A DNA stretch of 64,000 nucleotides from Sphaerosporella brunnea. Lineage: Eukaryota > Ascomycota > Pezizomycetes > Pezizales > Pyronemataceae. Positions 41,373 to 53,732 of the stretch are shown here, piece by piece; the first letter of the stretch is position 1, and every line of letters starts with the position of its first letter. Made by a program: the position numbers and the translations under genes. The DNA is taken from contig VXIS01000021.1 of the NCBI GenBank assembly GCA_008704415.1, positions 186,001 through 250,000 of the forward strand, read 5' to 3'. The notes beneath the pieces are model-generated. The model was not told the DNA's origin. It saw only the letters and a program-made list of their open reading frames with translations, and ran no database searches.

Positions 41373-43260
41373 CGTTCGGATGTGGTTGTTTTGGTGGCAA
41401 CAGCGGAAGGCTCACGATGCGCATCGCTGGCGCGTTGAGGCTTATCGCATATAGATATCACATCAGTAAGGACTGCAGGCGGATCCATTCCGCCGGACTC
41501 ATGGACCAGGTTTTCCAGTCCTGGATCAATCGTGGACTGGATCGCTTCAGTGCTCTGTCAAGTGCGGACTTGACTGGACTATGACAGACCGTCCAGACCG
41601 CTCTGCACACCGCCCCGGCCCGTGAAAAACACTGGTTCACACCCTGAGCCCCCCCTTTGCATCGTCGCCCTTTCTGCGCCTGGCATCACTCGGATATAGG
41701 CGACCCCCGCCCCAGTTGGTGCGTGTTGAACGACTGAATGTGGAGGCGCAATCTCGTATCGACGCATCATGCTCTGATGGGGCGAATCATGATGTAGTGC
41801 GACCCACAACATACATAGTTACATACCAGCTCCCGGTAGATGGAACTATCCTTCGTCGCAAAAGTGAAGATCACTCAACCATGCGCCAGCCGTGAGAGTG
41901 ACAAGACGGCGTTAACGTCCGACATACCGATGCCCGTGCCGCGCCGGGGACCCGTGAGACGTACTGTGAGGCACATTGGACCAAAGAACCTCGAGCTGCC
42001 GAGGGTGCCAGATGCCCCCATCCCGGGGATCGGTGGGGTCTCAGAGCTCCACAAGGACCCCGATACCTGGCCGCCGAGGGCCTGGAAATCAATGGGATCG
42101 CACGGCTTGGGGTCGAACACGGTATGACCGTTCGGCGAGACAGCAGCATGCCTATCACATAGGGGCTTGCCGGTGGGTGCTACCGTAAAAAATGAGCGCT
42201 GCGGTGCGTATGATCGAATATGCCAAGCTCGGTGAGTGACAACCGGCGGCGCATTGATCCGTCGTGGGCACTGCATGACGACCGGTACCTGAGTGACGAC
42301 AAAAGACTGACCCGTGACCGGCGACGGCGCGGCGATGTGGCGAAAGTCGATCGGACGGTGTGGACCCTGAGCAATCACACGTGGTGATCATCGCCACCAA
42401 GAGAGGGACAGGCGCTGATCATGGAAGACTCTGCGCCACACATCCACTGACACCCGGCATCACACCGCCACCCCCGGACTGCCGGCATCGCAGGGGACCA
42501 ACCGGTATCGCCGACGTGCATAAGGTGGATGTGCTGCCTCCCGAACAGGCGCTTCCTGTGTTTTCCGTGGAGCTGCCGGGCGTCAAACCGCGGGGCGCCC
42601 TGCCGTGTCGCGCGTTTAGCCTCAGGGTGGTGCCGTTTCAAGATCACCAAAGCATACGTTTCCGAGGTGAAGGCGATTGCCTAGCCGGGATGGGAATGCA
42701 CAGCTTTTCTTTTCCGGTGTTACTGGCACTGATACGTGGAACCCGGGCAGCGTTATGTAGAGACGCTCTTTCTTCATTCCAGTGGAAGGTCAATTCTGGG
42801 ATGGGGCGCCTTGAGAAATGACCACACAGAGCAGCAGAAAAATGTGGCGACGTAGTCAGCTGGGCACGGTAGGTGAGTGGCAGAATAGAGTGCATAGACG
42901 ACGGAGTCAACGCTGGACTCCGAGAAAAGGACAGCGCAAATAGTCGCTTTCCATGGCACTGTTGCTCGCCTCCACACCTAACCACCTGTCCGCGCAAGGA
43001 GGACCTTCCAGAAAACAACTTATGTGAATTTTGAAATTGAAATTCAAGTACAAATTGAAAAAAAGAATTGAGACGGACCGACCTTCTGGCGGCAGCGTTG
43101 AAGCTGCACGGCGACCTAACTAGCAGCCACCTACCAGGGACGGCGCAACGCTGTGTGGAAATGGGAACGGAGCGAGACGCAGCGGCGGCGTGCAATGCGG
43201 TGCCAGGTCAAAATTGAAATTAATTTGAAAATCCGGCGGATATATACATGCCTTCTGGCG
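41373..43260. other. Tract with weak coding signals
   Basis: Plus-strand frames at 41840-42127 (with a VRRTVRHIGPKNLELP segment) and 42360-42821 look mildly protein-like, and a D/R-rich stretch near 42240-42360 resembles 2940-3060. The strands compete and no domains are seen. At 43019-43230 there are two AAATTGAAATTNAA-type blocks, suggesting an AT-rich repeat. Confidence 0.25.
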
Positions 43261-45200
43261 GCGAACGACCCTGGAAAAACAGGGACCTAACACACGCCCT
43301 GTTCCCCGTGCAAACAGCCATTCCCTCCGAGAAGGAAGACCCACGGACCGAATGCTAACTGCGCTGCAGATAGTGCTTAATCTCGTCCCTGTCACTACCG
43401 GAATCTGCAGGGTCTTCTATCCGCAACGAGCGCGGCGGTCACACCCTGGGTGCGAAGCCCAATCGAAGACATCTCCTGGTGGGCGGCGTCAACACTCACT
43501 ATATCCAGACACGATTGAGATGGGTGCAGGAAATCGGAGAACATACCTTTAGCTCGCAGGCAGACCAAAAAAACAGGGACCGTAGGAACCCACGGACCAA
43601 TGGTGTGAAGTCTTACGGGGAGGGGACAAGAGACAAGATAGTCGGCGGAGACGACAAAGACGAGTCAAGGGCAGTGAGAGGCCTGGGGAGCATGAGTTGT
43701 CGTAGGTGGGCTGCTCCGAGATGGAATTTCGCCAGTGTCGTGCTTCTGTGCGGCGGTCATGTTGACGCCTTCCTCACCTACGCCGTCGCCATCTCCTGGT
43801 CTGCAGCAAGCGCGCGACTCAGCCCAGTTGCATCCTCGAGAAAGACCCCTGTCATCACCTAGTCGGTTGCTGATAAGTTAACAATGAGATTCGTGCATGG
43901 CAGCCTGCCAGAGAAATACCGTTCGCTCGAACGAGCATAAAAAACAGGGACCTTACACACGCCCTGTTCCCCGTGCAAACAGTCCCCGAAGTAACTCACG
44001 GACCGATGACGCGAGCACCAACAAAATTCTTGCGAGAGGCGAGACCCGCGTCTCACACTCCGGGGCTGGCACGCAGGGAAAGCGACAGTTGGCGGGAGTG
44101 AGACTTCCCAGGTGCCTCCTGACGTTTCTCTCCATCGGTACGGATAACCACAACTGCCTTGTCGTTTGCTGGGTATCTGCGCGGGTCTAGCCAGCTGCAG
44201 CCTTCAAGTTAGCACAGAGATACGTGGATTGGAGCTGATCAGGGACATACGTTTCACTCGAACGAGCGTAAAAAAAAACAGGGACCCCACACGCGCCCTG
44301 TTCCCGGTGCAAACAGTCTTTCCCTGGGAGAAGGAAGACCCACGGACCGACCGAATGTGGCCTGCGTTGCATTTGTTGCTTTTGCGTTTCTGAAGTTTTC
44401 GTGGCGGGTGGGAGATCCAGCATGACCAGGCGATGTTGAAAAAACAGGGACCTGACTCACGCCCCGTTCCCCGTGCAAACAGCTGTTCCCTGGGAAGGAA
44501 ACAACCCACGGACCGAATGTTTCCTGCGGGCCAGATGGTTCTTGAGCTCGGCTGTCTCAATCACTTCCGGATTCACGCGACGCCATGACTGTCAATCTGC
44601 AGCGTCTACAGGCCGCAACGAGCTTGACGGTCACCCTCTGTGCGGATTTCAACCAAAGCCATCGCCTGGTCGCCAGCGTCAACATTGACCATAACCACTC
44701 CCGAGTGGGATGGATGCAAGAAATGGGAAAAAATACCTTTAGCTCCTAGGCGAGCTCAAAAAACAGGGACCTAACACACGCCCTGTTCCCCGTGCAAACA
44801 GTTGCTTGTCGAAAACAACCCACGGACCGAATGTTCCCGCCCATTAAACCGTCGTCCATCTCGGTACAAACGGCGGCGTCGGCACAACGGACAGCTTTTC
44901 GGGTTTGTCGGAGTCCAAACGGAGCTGCTCAGCGAGGTTTGCGCAGGAAGAATTTCCCATCTGGTCATGTTAGCCACGAAATACGCGCGATGCGAAGAGC
45001 AGCGAAAGCATGCGGGAATGGTTATTTCACAAGCTTGGTGCACTTACTTTGGGTTCGTAGAATTTTCGTTTCTGAAGCTTTCGTGGTGTGTCCGAGAGAC
45101 AGCACGACCAGGCGAGCTTAATAACCAGGGACCTAACACACGCCCTGATCCCCGTGCAAGCGGTTGTTTGTTGAAAACAACCCACGGACCGAAGGGACTG
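43261..45200 (+). repeat. Satellite array, left arm (core on plus strand)
   Basis: Seven units, with the AACAGGG start of the core at 43278, 43572, 43943, 44277, 44443, 44762 and 45123. The core reads AACAGGG-ACCTAACACACG-CCCTGTT then CCCCGTGCAAACAG, followed after a variable gap by CCCACGGACCGAATG. The unit at 43572 lacks the middle of the core. Between cores lie blocks such as GTCAACACTCACTATATCCA, GAGATGGGTGCAAGAAATGG and AACATACCTTTAGCTCGCAGG, less well conserved than the core. Open frames across it change frame from unit to unit and are not genes. Confidence 0.85.
44385..45112 (-). pseudogene. Trapped 5' fragments of the 35637-type gene
   Basis: On the minus strand, 44881-45112 copies 35520-35715: the upstream TTCAGAAACGAAAA block, the CTTCGCATCGCGCGTATTT block, the ATG context GACGAGATGG (as CCAGATGGG here) and the first about 25 codons (TAYKYL/AEELG region). 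A shorter piece of the upstream block recurs at 44385-44440. The fragments sit between satellite cores, so they were amplified or moved together with the satellite. Confidence 0.65.
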
Positions 45201-46089
45201 GACACGACCCGGAACGTGCGGGCTGTCGTGTGGTTTCACGATCGCCAGTCAACAATGTCCTTCGCAGCATCAGTATCGCTTGCCACTCTTTCAAACTTGG
45301 CAAAAGGCTACATACGCGTCAGCGCGCCGAGAAAGTGGTAGCAACCGCTCAATCACGCGTAGTTGGCGCCAGGAAACGCGTAAGCGAGGAAAGAGGAACC
45401 AGGCCTGAACAATCCGTCGCGTGTAGGCAATGGAGGAATGTCAATCGCAGCAGTGTCAAGCGGAGCTTGAAGAGAACCCGGGTCAAAGAGCGAGGGCAAA
45501 GGGAATCGGAACCGTGGGAATGACAAGTGAAATAGATGGTGACGAGGTGAGCTTGGAGGCGCATGCACCGGGTAAGGGTGCAGCTGGAAGCAAAAGGTAG
45601 TAGTGGGCGGAGGTTAGCGAGGAAGAATGTCGTGGATGAATAGGTAGATGGGATGGCGCAGGTAGCGAGCGAAGTGGAAGGGACGGCGTGAGAGGCGCAC
45701 TCAAAGGTGCTGGTTTCCGGTTCCTTCACTGCACGGCACTGGGTCCACCAGTCGGTGCGTAATATCCATATTTCCCACCTACGCTGGAACTACCATACTA
45801 CGCCTTCACCCTAACCCTCCCCCGTATCTCACGTCTTTGCTCTCCCTACCGCCACGCGCCGTTCCTTGGTTCCCTTCTACCAGTTTGTTTTCTTCGCCTG
45901 CAATCCATATTGTCGATCCTCCTACGACACGAACGACACCACCAACACCCCCTCGCTGCGTCCGAACCTCCCTTCCGGCGCGCGTCCGACTCCAGCCCGC
46001 TGCATTGCTGCGGATCCGCTCAACCAATTCTACCCAGACTGCGGTATATCTGACGCGTGCGGTGTGGATAGCGGGTCGCGTGGTGTTGG
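45201..46089. other. Spacer between the two satellite arms
   Basis: Unique sequence of about 0.9 kb. Plus-strand frames at 45837-46133 and 45866-46231 and minus-strand frames at 45349-45729 compete; one shows a NQFYPDCG-like ending that could be an exon, but strand and frame cannot be decided. Confidence 0.3.
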
Positions 46090-47430
46090 CGATCCAATCG
46101 GTCCGTGGGTCTTCCTTCTTCTCGAGGGAATGATTGTTTGCACGGGGAACAGGGCGTGCGTTCGGTCCCTGTTTTTTACGCTCGCCTGCGAGCTAAAGGT
46201 ATGTTCTCCCATTTCTTGCACCCGTGACTAGATGTAGTCAGTGCTGACGCCACCGACCAGGGGAGGGCTTCGCTTGAAATACGCACCAAGGGTGTAATCG
46301 TCGAGCCTGGGCTTCCCAGAAGACCGTGAACACCTCTCCCGAATCCGGACGTGAGTGAGAGGGCGTCTATGGAGGGCAGTGTGCATCACAGCAACATTCG
46401 GTCCGTGGGTTGTATTCCTTCTTAGGAAACATCTGTTTGCACGGGGAACAGGGCGTGTGTATGGTCCCTGTTTTTCAAGCTCGCATGCGAGCTAAAGGCA
46501 TGTTCTCCCATTTCTTCCACCCGTGACTGGATGTTGTGAGTGTTGATGCCGCCGACCAGCAGAAGGCTTCGGTTGAAACACGCACCGCGAGTGGTATATT
46601 TGCTCCTGGGCCTCCCAGAAGACCGTGAACACTTCTCCCGAATCCGGACGTGTGTGAGAGGGCCTATATCAAGGGCAGTGTGCAGCACTGCAACATTCGG
46701 TCCGTGGGTTCCTTCTGGAACTGTTTGCACGGGGAACAGGGCGTGTGTCAGGTCCCTGTTTTTTTCACGCTCCTTCGAGTGAATGGTATGTCCGCAGTCA
46801 GCTCCCATGCACGAACATAATTGTTAACTGCCGAATCGAAGACTTGGTGATGTTATACTCGAGCACGCAGCTAGCTAGACCTAACCGCATGCCGCAGATG
46901 GGAAAAGCTGGTTGTTGAAATGCGCACCAAGTGAGCGAACCTGGAGGAGGCAGCTGGAAAGTCTCACACCGGTCAACTGTCGCCTTCCTTACGCCCCTGG
47001 CTCGTATAGCCAGACCCCGGTCTCGCCTCTCCCCAAACAATTCCGTGGGCGTTCCCACCACCGGTCCGTGGGTTTGTTTGGGAACTGTTTGCACGGGGAA
47101 CAGGGCGTGTGTTAGGTCCCTGGTCTTCAATCCCGCCGGCGAGCGCAAGGTATGTTCTCCCGTTTCTTGTACCCATCTCAATCATGACTGGTTATAGTGA
47201 GTGTTGACGCAGGCGTGTCGGTTGAGATCCGCACCAAGAGTGTACTGCTCATGCTTGGGTCGGCCAGAAGACTATCATGACCTCGCCTGAATCCGGACGT
47301 GAGTGTGAGCGCCAAGATCAACGGCAATCTGGACCGCCGGCAACATTCGGTCCGTGGGCTGTCTCCTTGTTAGGTAACAACTGTTTGCACAGGGAACAGG
47401 GCGTGCGTCAGGTCCCTGTTGTCTTTTCAG
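46090..47430 (-). repeat. Satellite array, right arm (core on minus strand)
   Basis: Five units in the opposite orientation to the left arm, with the core start on the minus strand at 46173, 46473, 46760, 47123 and 47420 (spacings 300, 287, 363 and 297). Between cores the block with ACGTCCGGATTCGGGAGAGG and GTTCACGGTCTTCTGGGA is repeated. The block at 46925-47055 is the reverse complement of 43985-44130 in the left arm, so the arms share sub-blocks as well as the core. A worn unit follows at 47650-47700. Confidence 0.85.
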
Positions 47431-47700
47431 GCTCGTGCGAGCGAACGGTATGTCCATGGTAGCCTCCCATTGATGACACTCTTTGCTCACTGTGGAGTCG
47501 CAGACCAGCAGATGGAAGTCGATATGACCGCCGCAACAAAAGCGCGACATTCGCGACAGGCCAGCTCATGGTCCTCCAGGCTTGACTCGCCCCTGCCGTT
47601 TCCGGCAACTCCCTTGTGTCTCGTCCCCCCATCCCCCAACATTTCACACCATCGGTGCGTGGGTTCCTTTTAGAACTGTCTGCGCGGAACATGTTTGTTT

Positions 47701-48310
47701 CGAGCGCTCGGGCACTTGAGGTATTCCCCATCCTGCCCACAAGCATTCTCAACTACCTCAATGATGCGGCGTGCAGTGTTTTGGTGCTTCGGTCGGGGGG
47801 TCGGGATTCATTCACCGTCGGAGAGGATTATGCGTAGCGTAAATATGAGCAAGAGTTGATAACAACCTTATATATCAATCCCGCAGCGCCCTTGCGCTAG
47901 CTTGTATTTTTGGAACCGCAGTCAGCACAAGATGCAGTATCATTGTAAAAAACGTCATATGGTTCCCTGCGCTTGAAACCTGGACCTTCACGAGTTTGGC
48001 ATTACCCGGGGTACCCTGAGTTGAGGTCACGCCTACCTGTCGCTACGGTCTGAACTGAGAGTTGATGGATGTTGAGTGTAGAGTTTTGACTTGCTGGAGC
48101 GAGCGGCGTTGATTTTCTGATGTGATACGGCTCCGACAATGTCCGCTCGATTGAACTATGTCTATGTACGACAACCGAGAAGCCAACTGTGCGGTGAGCA
48201 CCAGCAGTGGCCTCATTATTGCGGAGTTTGCAAAGACCCGACGTGCATCGACGGGAGCGGCCTCGTCTTTCTTCCTCTGAATCATACAGCTCCTCAACCT
48301 TGTCCTCGAT
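47701..48310. other. 3' side of the HNH relic and unassigned DNA
   Basis: 48150-48310 read on the minus strand continues the HNH frame beyond its TAG with an IEDKVEELYDSEEERR segment, an acidic tail that probably once belonged to it. The rest holds only the short repeat at 47979-48040. Confidence 0.35.
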
Positions 48311-48957
48311 CTACGTCTCATCCGGGACCACGACGGCGTGGGGAGCGGGCGAATGGTAGTATTTACATCCTGGGAGCTCTCCCTGCCCACGCAGCCGGCG
48401 CACCACGCACTGCTGCCACTGCCAATTCCATAGGGCTTTCGGTGGCCAGCCAATCCTCGTGCGAGGGCGCAAGACCATGCCGTGAAATGGCATAAGCTCC
48501 TCGACGGCGACGAAGACGACCACGCGCATAGACCTGGGATGCACTCCCCAGAAAAAGCGGTCGAACATGGAATGCAGGTCCTGCCTTAACATGATACCGT
48601 TTTCGACTGCTTTCTGGTCCACCAGAATATGACTTTCCGCTGCACGGAGGAGTGTGCGCTGCTGGGAGACGGCATGCTGGAACGTGCCGTAAGACCAGAT
48701 GTCTGCGCGTCCAATCGGGAGGATGTGTGCTGCTTTAGTTATCGGCCCACAGAGCATCCCTTGCATGGCACCACTGTACGGAGGGTGGTTATTGCTGCCG
48801 GTTATAATGCAGGCGAGGTCACGTTTCTCAACCCCCTCTCAACCCCCTCATGCAACTTCTTGTTTCGCTTCGTAACAATGATCTCGGGCCTCGCATTCAT
48901 GGCCTCCAGCTCGGCGTCCGTGAAGAGGCAGACCTTGTTCTCGCACGCGGGGTGTCA
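48311..48957 (-). pseudogene. HNH_2-type nuclease-domain relic
   Basis: Minus strand: a VCLFTDAELEAMNARPE segment leads to KRDLACIITGSNNHPP, then KAAHILPIGRADIW, then VENGIMLRQDLHSMFDRFFW. This order (C-x-I-T-G, A-A-H-I, N-G-I-x-L, D-L-H-x-x-F-D) is that of fungal HNH_2-domain proteins, whose biochemical role is mostly untested. The two parts are in different frames because CTCAACCCCCT is present twice in tandem (48827-48837 and 48838-48848); removing one 11-bp copy makes the frame continuous. A TAG at 48311 cuts the acidic tail, which stays open downstream in the same frame. The N-terminal part is not recognisable beyond 48957. Confidence 0.72.
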
Positions 48958-51900
48958 ATGTCGAACTCACTGTAACGAGGACCAAACGACAAAGAACAAA
49001 CAGGAGGAGCCCAGTATCCACAACAAGCAGTCTCACAGTTCACATTATGACGAAATATCAGTGTGCATTCATGGTTGCGACATAGTCCGAGGTTACATGG
49101 AGCCAAATTTGACGGGGCGAATGAACGGGGGCCTTTGAGAAGACACGGCATGGTGACACCGTCTGAATGAACGAGTCAAAGTACGCAAAACGTATTGCGA
49201 TCGTGTTATTTCTACGCGGCGTTGGAGCATTGTCAAGCTTGGTGAAGGTACTTACACACAGGTGCGAATGATTCCGCCGGCTACAGCAGACTCTCATAAA
49301 GGTACCGTCGGCGGTTCATGATGCGTCACCGACATGTTACATACGTTCCTTACGGGCGTCGTTGCAGTCCGCTTGAACATGCGGTGGGTTATGGTGGCGC
49401 TGTTTCACAGCATTGGGTCATAGCCGCAGTCAACGACTTGGCCTGTAGGTTAAGTCATCTATGGCAGTCAATAAAAGCTATCCTTGCGTCGGAGCATATC
49501 TGAGGACGGGAAATGCGACAGCCTGCGTGATGTTATACTCCTTGCTGCAGTATCCGTGGTGCCCAAATAAGTACACAATAAGTTCACAATTAATTGAGAA
49601 TTGACGTGCTTCGTTCGTCCAGCAACTTCCATCAATTTACCAAACGTTTGCATTGTAGTTTAGCCGTTTGAACATGGCATAAATGACGAGTAAAACAGGT
49701 GAATGCTCGCCGCTCAAATGTGAGATAATAGGTTGAAAGATCTCTGCAATGCACTGAGGGAATGGTTGCGTGCTGTACGGCATACAGTAGAGCCAAACAA
49801 AGTGACATATGTGTGGCCTGCACATGTGTGTTTGCATCGCGAGGGCGGCTGTTTCGAAGTTTTGTTTTGCTCTCATGGGATGGTATGTCAGTTGCATCCG
49901 CGGGCGCTGTTAGCCGCTCTGAGAAGTATTATTGCTTACCAGTGTCGGACTATACGTTATATTCGCTGCATTTGAGCGAAATTCCTCAACGCCAACTTTT
50001 TTGCTTGCGTTGGCCGCGGGAAAGCGCATACCAGTCCGTGCCGAGTTTGCCGCATAAGGCAAGACCTCACTTGCATGTCTGTGACTCCTGCTTGATCTGT
50101 GGTCAAAGAAAGAGCACGCATCGAGATCAAACACGACACAGCGGCCGGTCCGCCTCCTCCCAGCTGTTGGAGAGGAAGAAGTAGCACAACGACCACGTTC
50201 AGCGGCGCTGGGTCTCCGTCATGAGTTCCGTGCTGAGAGCATCTGCAAACCAACCGTCACCTCGCCGAAGTTTTAGACGTGGTTAGCCGCGGCAACGGCG
50301 CTCACTGCCGGCCTTAAAAGCGCCGGATGCGTGTCATACTCGCGAAGGCCGTTATGGAGCGCGGTCATGGTCTCCATAAACTCAATGCGCGTTGCCTTAG
50401 AGCGGTACTCCTTCTACGAGCCTTTTTCGGCGATGAAGGCATCTGGACCTGCTCGTTATGCGGATGAGGGCGGGTGGGCGGCTGGTGTTTCGTGTAGCGC
50501 TCCGAAAGAGACAGGTTTTGACAGATTGAATATGAATTGTTGTGGGGGATGCATTGTGGTTGGGAATGAATTCTTGCATCGAAAGAATCACGCTTCGCTG
50601 AAAGTCCAGGTAAGTACGAAACATATCCGTGATTGTCAATAACCACCGCGTCTCATGTTCGTGATCCAGTTCTCTGCTGAACGGTGGGGTGCGGCGGGTT
50701 ATACGGCGGTGAGCGGTAGTGATGGCGATGCTGGTTCATCGCCAAGGGTTCTAGGACAGCTCCAACACCGCGCACTGGGAGCATTCAGATCTTTCTGGCA
50801 GGGTCGTCTGCATACGTAATGGCCAGGTGGTGGTGCAAATGCGCAGGCAGTAGGAAGCAACCACCGACGAGGACAATTACAGTCAAGGTCGAGGTCATCG
50901 TGAACGAGATATCCTGCACGCAATTTGCGAGTCCTATCGAGTGAAAATTCAGCGCGAAACGTCACGGAGTTACACTCTTACCCGATTGTCTGCGGCGTAA
51001 TGCAGCTTCACTGGAAATCAATTGCACACGTTTGTTTTTGGACGTGTAGCTTTGAGGGCTGCCGAGCGAGGAGACTCAGAATATAGGGGGCAAGCCCTTT
51101 ACTATCCTCCTCACGCGCAGTGATGTGAAGAGGCATTACATGTGGCATGCACGATTTCTCCATTTGGTTACTTTCACCGCGTTCCCTATTCACCACATCG
51201 CAGATGGAATGCGTCCCCGTCGGCGCGGCTGCCAGCTTCATGACACAAAGGTACCTGGCAGCGTGATGGGAAATCGGAGAGATACGAACGAATTAAAACC
51301 AAGGCTCAGTCTGCGTTCAAACCGACAGAACCAATAAACCGTTTTGCGAGTGGCATAGTTATGAATGCAAACCCCGGCCCTCCCCAGAAAAATACATACA
51401 ACCTCAAAGCGCTGGCAGCACCGAGTACAACGGCCCAAGAAAGAGCAGGAGCAACTCCCAGCAGCAAAAGGAACGTGGGGAGCTCGAGACCAAACAACCG
51501 CGAGTCCGGATGAGAGAGAAGCGCGACCGCTAATCGCGCGCTCGCTAATGCATTGTTTGATATAGTTCCTTTTGGAAATGACATTGTCACTGTCAATACG
51601 TGACTCGAAACGGATTTGCTTTGCGGGACGCCAACCAATTTACTCATCAACGTCGCTCGCACGACACTAATGGTTGCCATGAGGATTCTTATCCTCTTCT
51701 TATCTCACTGATTTGCCAACTTGCCGTTCATTCACATGAGGCCCGGCGGTTTTCTTGACGCCTGACTATCAGGACATCAATAATATATGCAAAACCTGGG
51801 ATCGGTGATTGGTCTGCAAAGCGGGATGTGGCGCCTGCAGCAAGTTCCGCGGCGCCCGCAACCAATCGTTTCATGTTGTTCCCAGGTCGCCCACGTGATA

Positions 51901-53062
51901 AGTTTCAAACGGGACCGAAAGAAGATGTTTGACGCGAACAACGGCATATTCACAGTGCAGACCGAAGCGTAACACCCTAGCCCGTTACCTCGAACTATGC
52001 CGTGGCGAAGAATAAAAGAACTGGGGATCACAAACGCAGAGTATTGGAAAGATAGCACAGGTTTGTACTCTATGATGAGTCCACGATTGTTCAAATGCGC
52101 ATCTGGCATCTATTACCCGGGATCCAATCGTCTCCGCAATTAATTGCAACATTCCCCAACATCAACCACGCAAAGCACCTCCGAGGGCTGAATTGCCGGT
52201 GGTAAAACCGACTGCATTGCATGCCAGGCTTCGGTGACCTTCTCTCCTGCACGCCAAAGCCAGTGTCATCTTTGCGTCATCCCCATTACAAGAAAGTGCA
52301 AACAACAAGGCTGAGAAAAGGAAACCGCCACGCTGGTTTTCATCCAGAAGCCTGTGTCTGACACCTCCATGTGGACTTCAACGGCAGGTACAGTGCGCTG
52401 CGCACTCCGCGCGTTGCTTCTACAGTTGGGCACAGCTTGCCATTTCTTGTTAGCATGGGTGACACGCAGCCCAGCCTATGTCAGGTTGCCTCCTTGCATT
52501 GGTTCAAACAATGGCCTGCACGGCATTGTGCATCAGTGTGATAATTAGAAGATCACCGTCCCCAGACCGAGTAACATAGTCGTCCTCTGCGACTACACGA
52601 AATCTCTCCCGACAGTCCAGGGTCTCTGTGGCAATATCCGCCGTGAATGGTACCGGTGGAAAGCCACCCTTAACGCATTGATGTCGTTGCCTGGGGTTCT
52701 GATCCTAGCGGGTGGTTGCGATAGGCCTGAAGACCCGACAGCACTCTATTCACCGCGCGGATAAACGCTGAATTTCTGGGTATAAGTGTTGCTATAGCTG
52801 AGGGACGGGGTAGCGCTGACGTCCTGAGCTGCAGCTGACCGCGGAAGCTCCCTTTCTTTCGCTATGTATCCATGGACGCAGCGAGTATTTCAGCAGCCAG
52901 CGGGGTAAACACCAGAAGGTCCGTGGCAAACTGCAAGACTAGGGAACTATTATTCCTATTCGGCAGTGTATTGCAATCATAAAAGCACATTATACGGCAG
53001 GCGCACGTGAACTCTCACGGGGTTGGTGACAACAGGCCATGACGCGTTAACCAGCATGCTCG
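48958..53062. other. Tract without a supported gene
   Basis: The frames are short and conflicting. One minus-strand frame, 51306-51680 (124 codons), is hydrophobic in its second half (LLLLGVAPALSWAVVLGAAS) and could encode a membrane protein, but nothing else supports it. Confidence 0.3.
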
Positions 53063-53732
53063 CTATATAGTTGCGGGCCCCGCTATCGCCGCCAACACCA
53101 CGCGTTGATGCTTCAATACACAAGGGGTAATTTGGCCTTTGTGCGGTTGAAAAAGAATGGGCGTTTTCTGGCGCGGCTGACGAGATGTCATGAGCACCAA
53201 GCGCAGGCAGCACAGAAGCAACAGCGTAAATTCAGCACAACAGCAACAATTGCAAAGGTTCATAATGCGTGAAGTGAATACACCTAGGTTCTGATGGAAG
53301 TGCACAATCTAGACTCCTGGATCTACGCAAGCGGCCCTCGTACGCCAACAGCAGAGAAGGAACACTTACATTCGCAGCATTTTTTGCGATGACATGGTGC
53401 GACACCTTGCCGCAGACCTCGACTTGCACACTCACACCTTGGTTTCCATCCCGCAGCTGCGCTCGAATAGTGGCGACCAATCCTTCAATCTTCGCGGTGG
53501 CCGGACGGACAGCATAGACATTACGTCGGTGCGAGAGGTGTGGCGGCAGCCGGGGGCGATTGGATGGAGGGAGCAGAGGAAGCAAGGACTTCAACTGCAG
53601 GACCGGTAGCGAGTATCGATCCAAGGCTTTTTGTAGGATGGAGCCATTCCGGGATAATGACATCGGGGGTGGATGCTGTCGATGGAAATGTCGTTGGTGT
53701 TGACAGTTGGATTTTAAGACTAATGATTGCAT
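53063..53732 (-). CDS. Candidate two-exon gene, unknown function
   Basis: A minus-strand frame 53732-53370 ends at a GTAAGT donor exactly at a codon boundary. A 61-nt intron (53309-53369, acceptor CTAG) leads to a second open frame 53308-53063. In exon 1 a KIEGLVATIRAQLRDGNQG segment looks protein-like. Exon 2 is odd, with a cysteine/leucine run (NLCNCCCCAEF). The intron length matches other introns in this window. No domain was recognised, and chance agreement is possible. Confidence 0.3.

Noticed and set aside
43261..47430. Recurrent peptide NRDLTHALFPVQT as a repeated protein motif
   Set aside because: It is the translation of the satellite core in whatever frame is open; frame and neighbours change from unit to unit.
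43261..47430. CRISPR-like array of repeats and spacers
   Set aside because: Units are 290-370 bp, repeats are not uniform, orientation switches, and the genome is eukaryotic.
47979..48040. tRNA or tRNA-derived SINE
   Set aside because: B-box resemblance is weak, no cloverleaf can be drawn and no A-box at the right distance.
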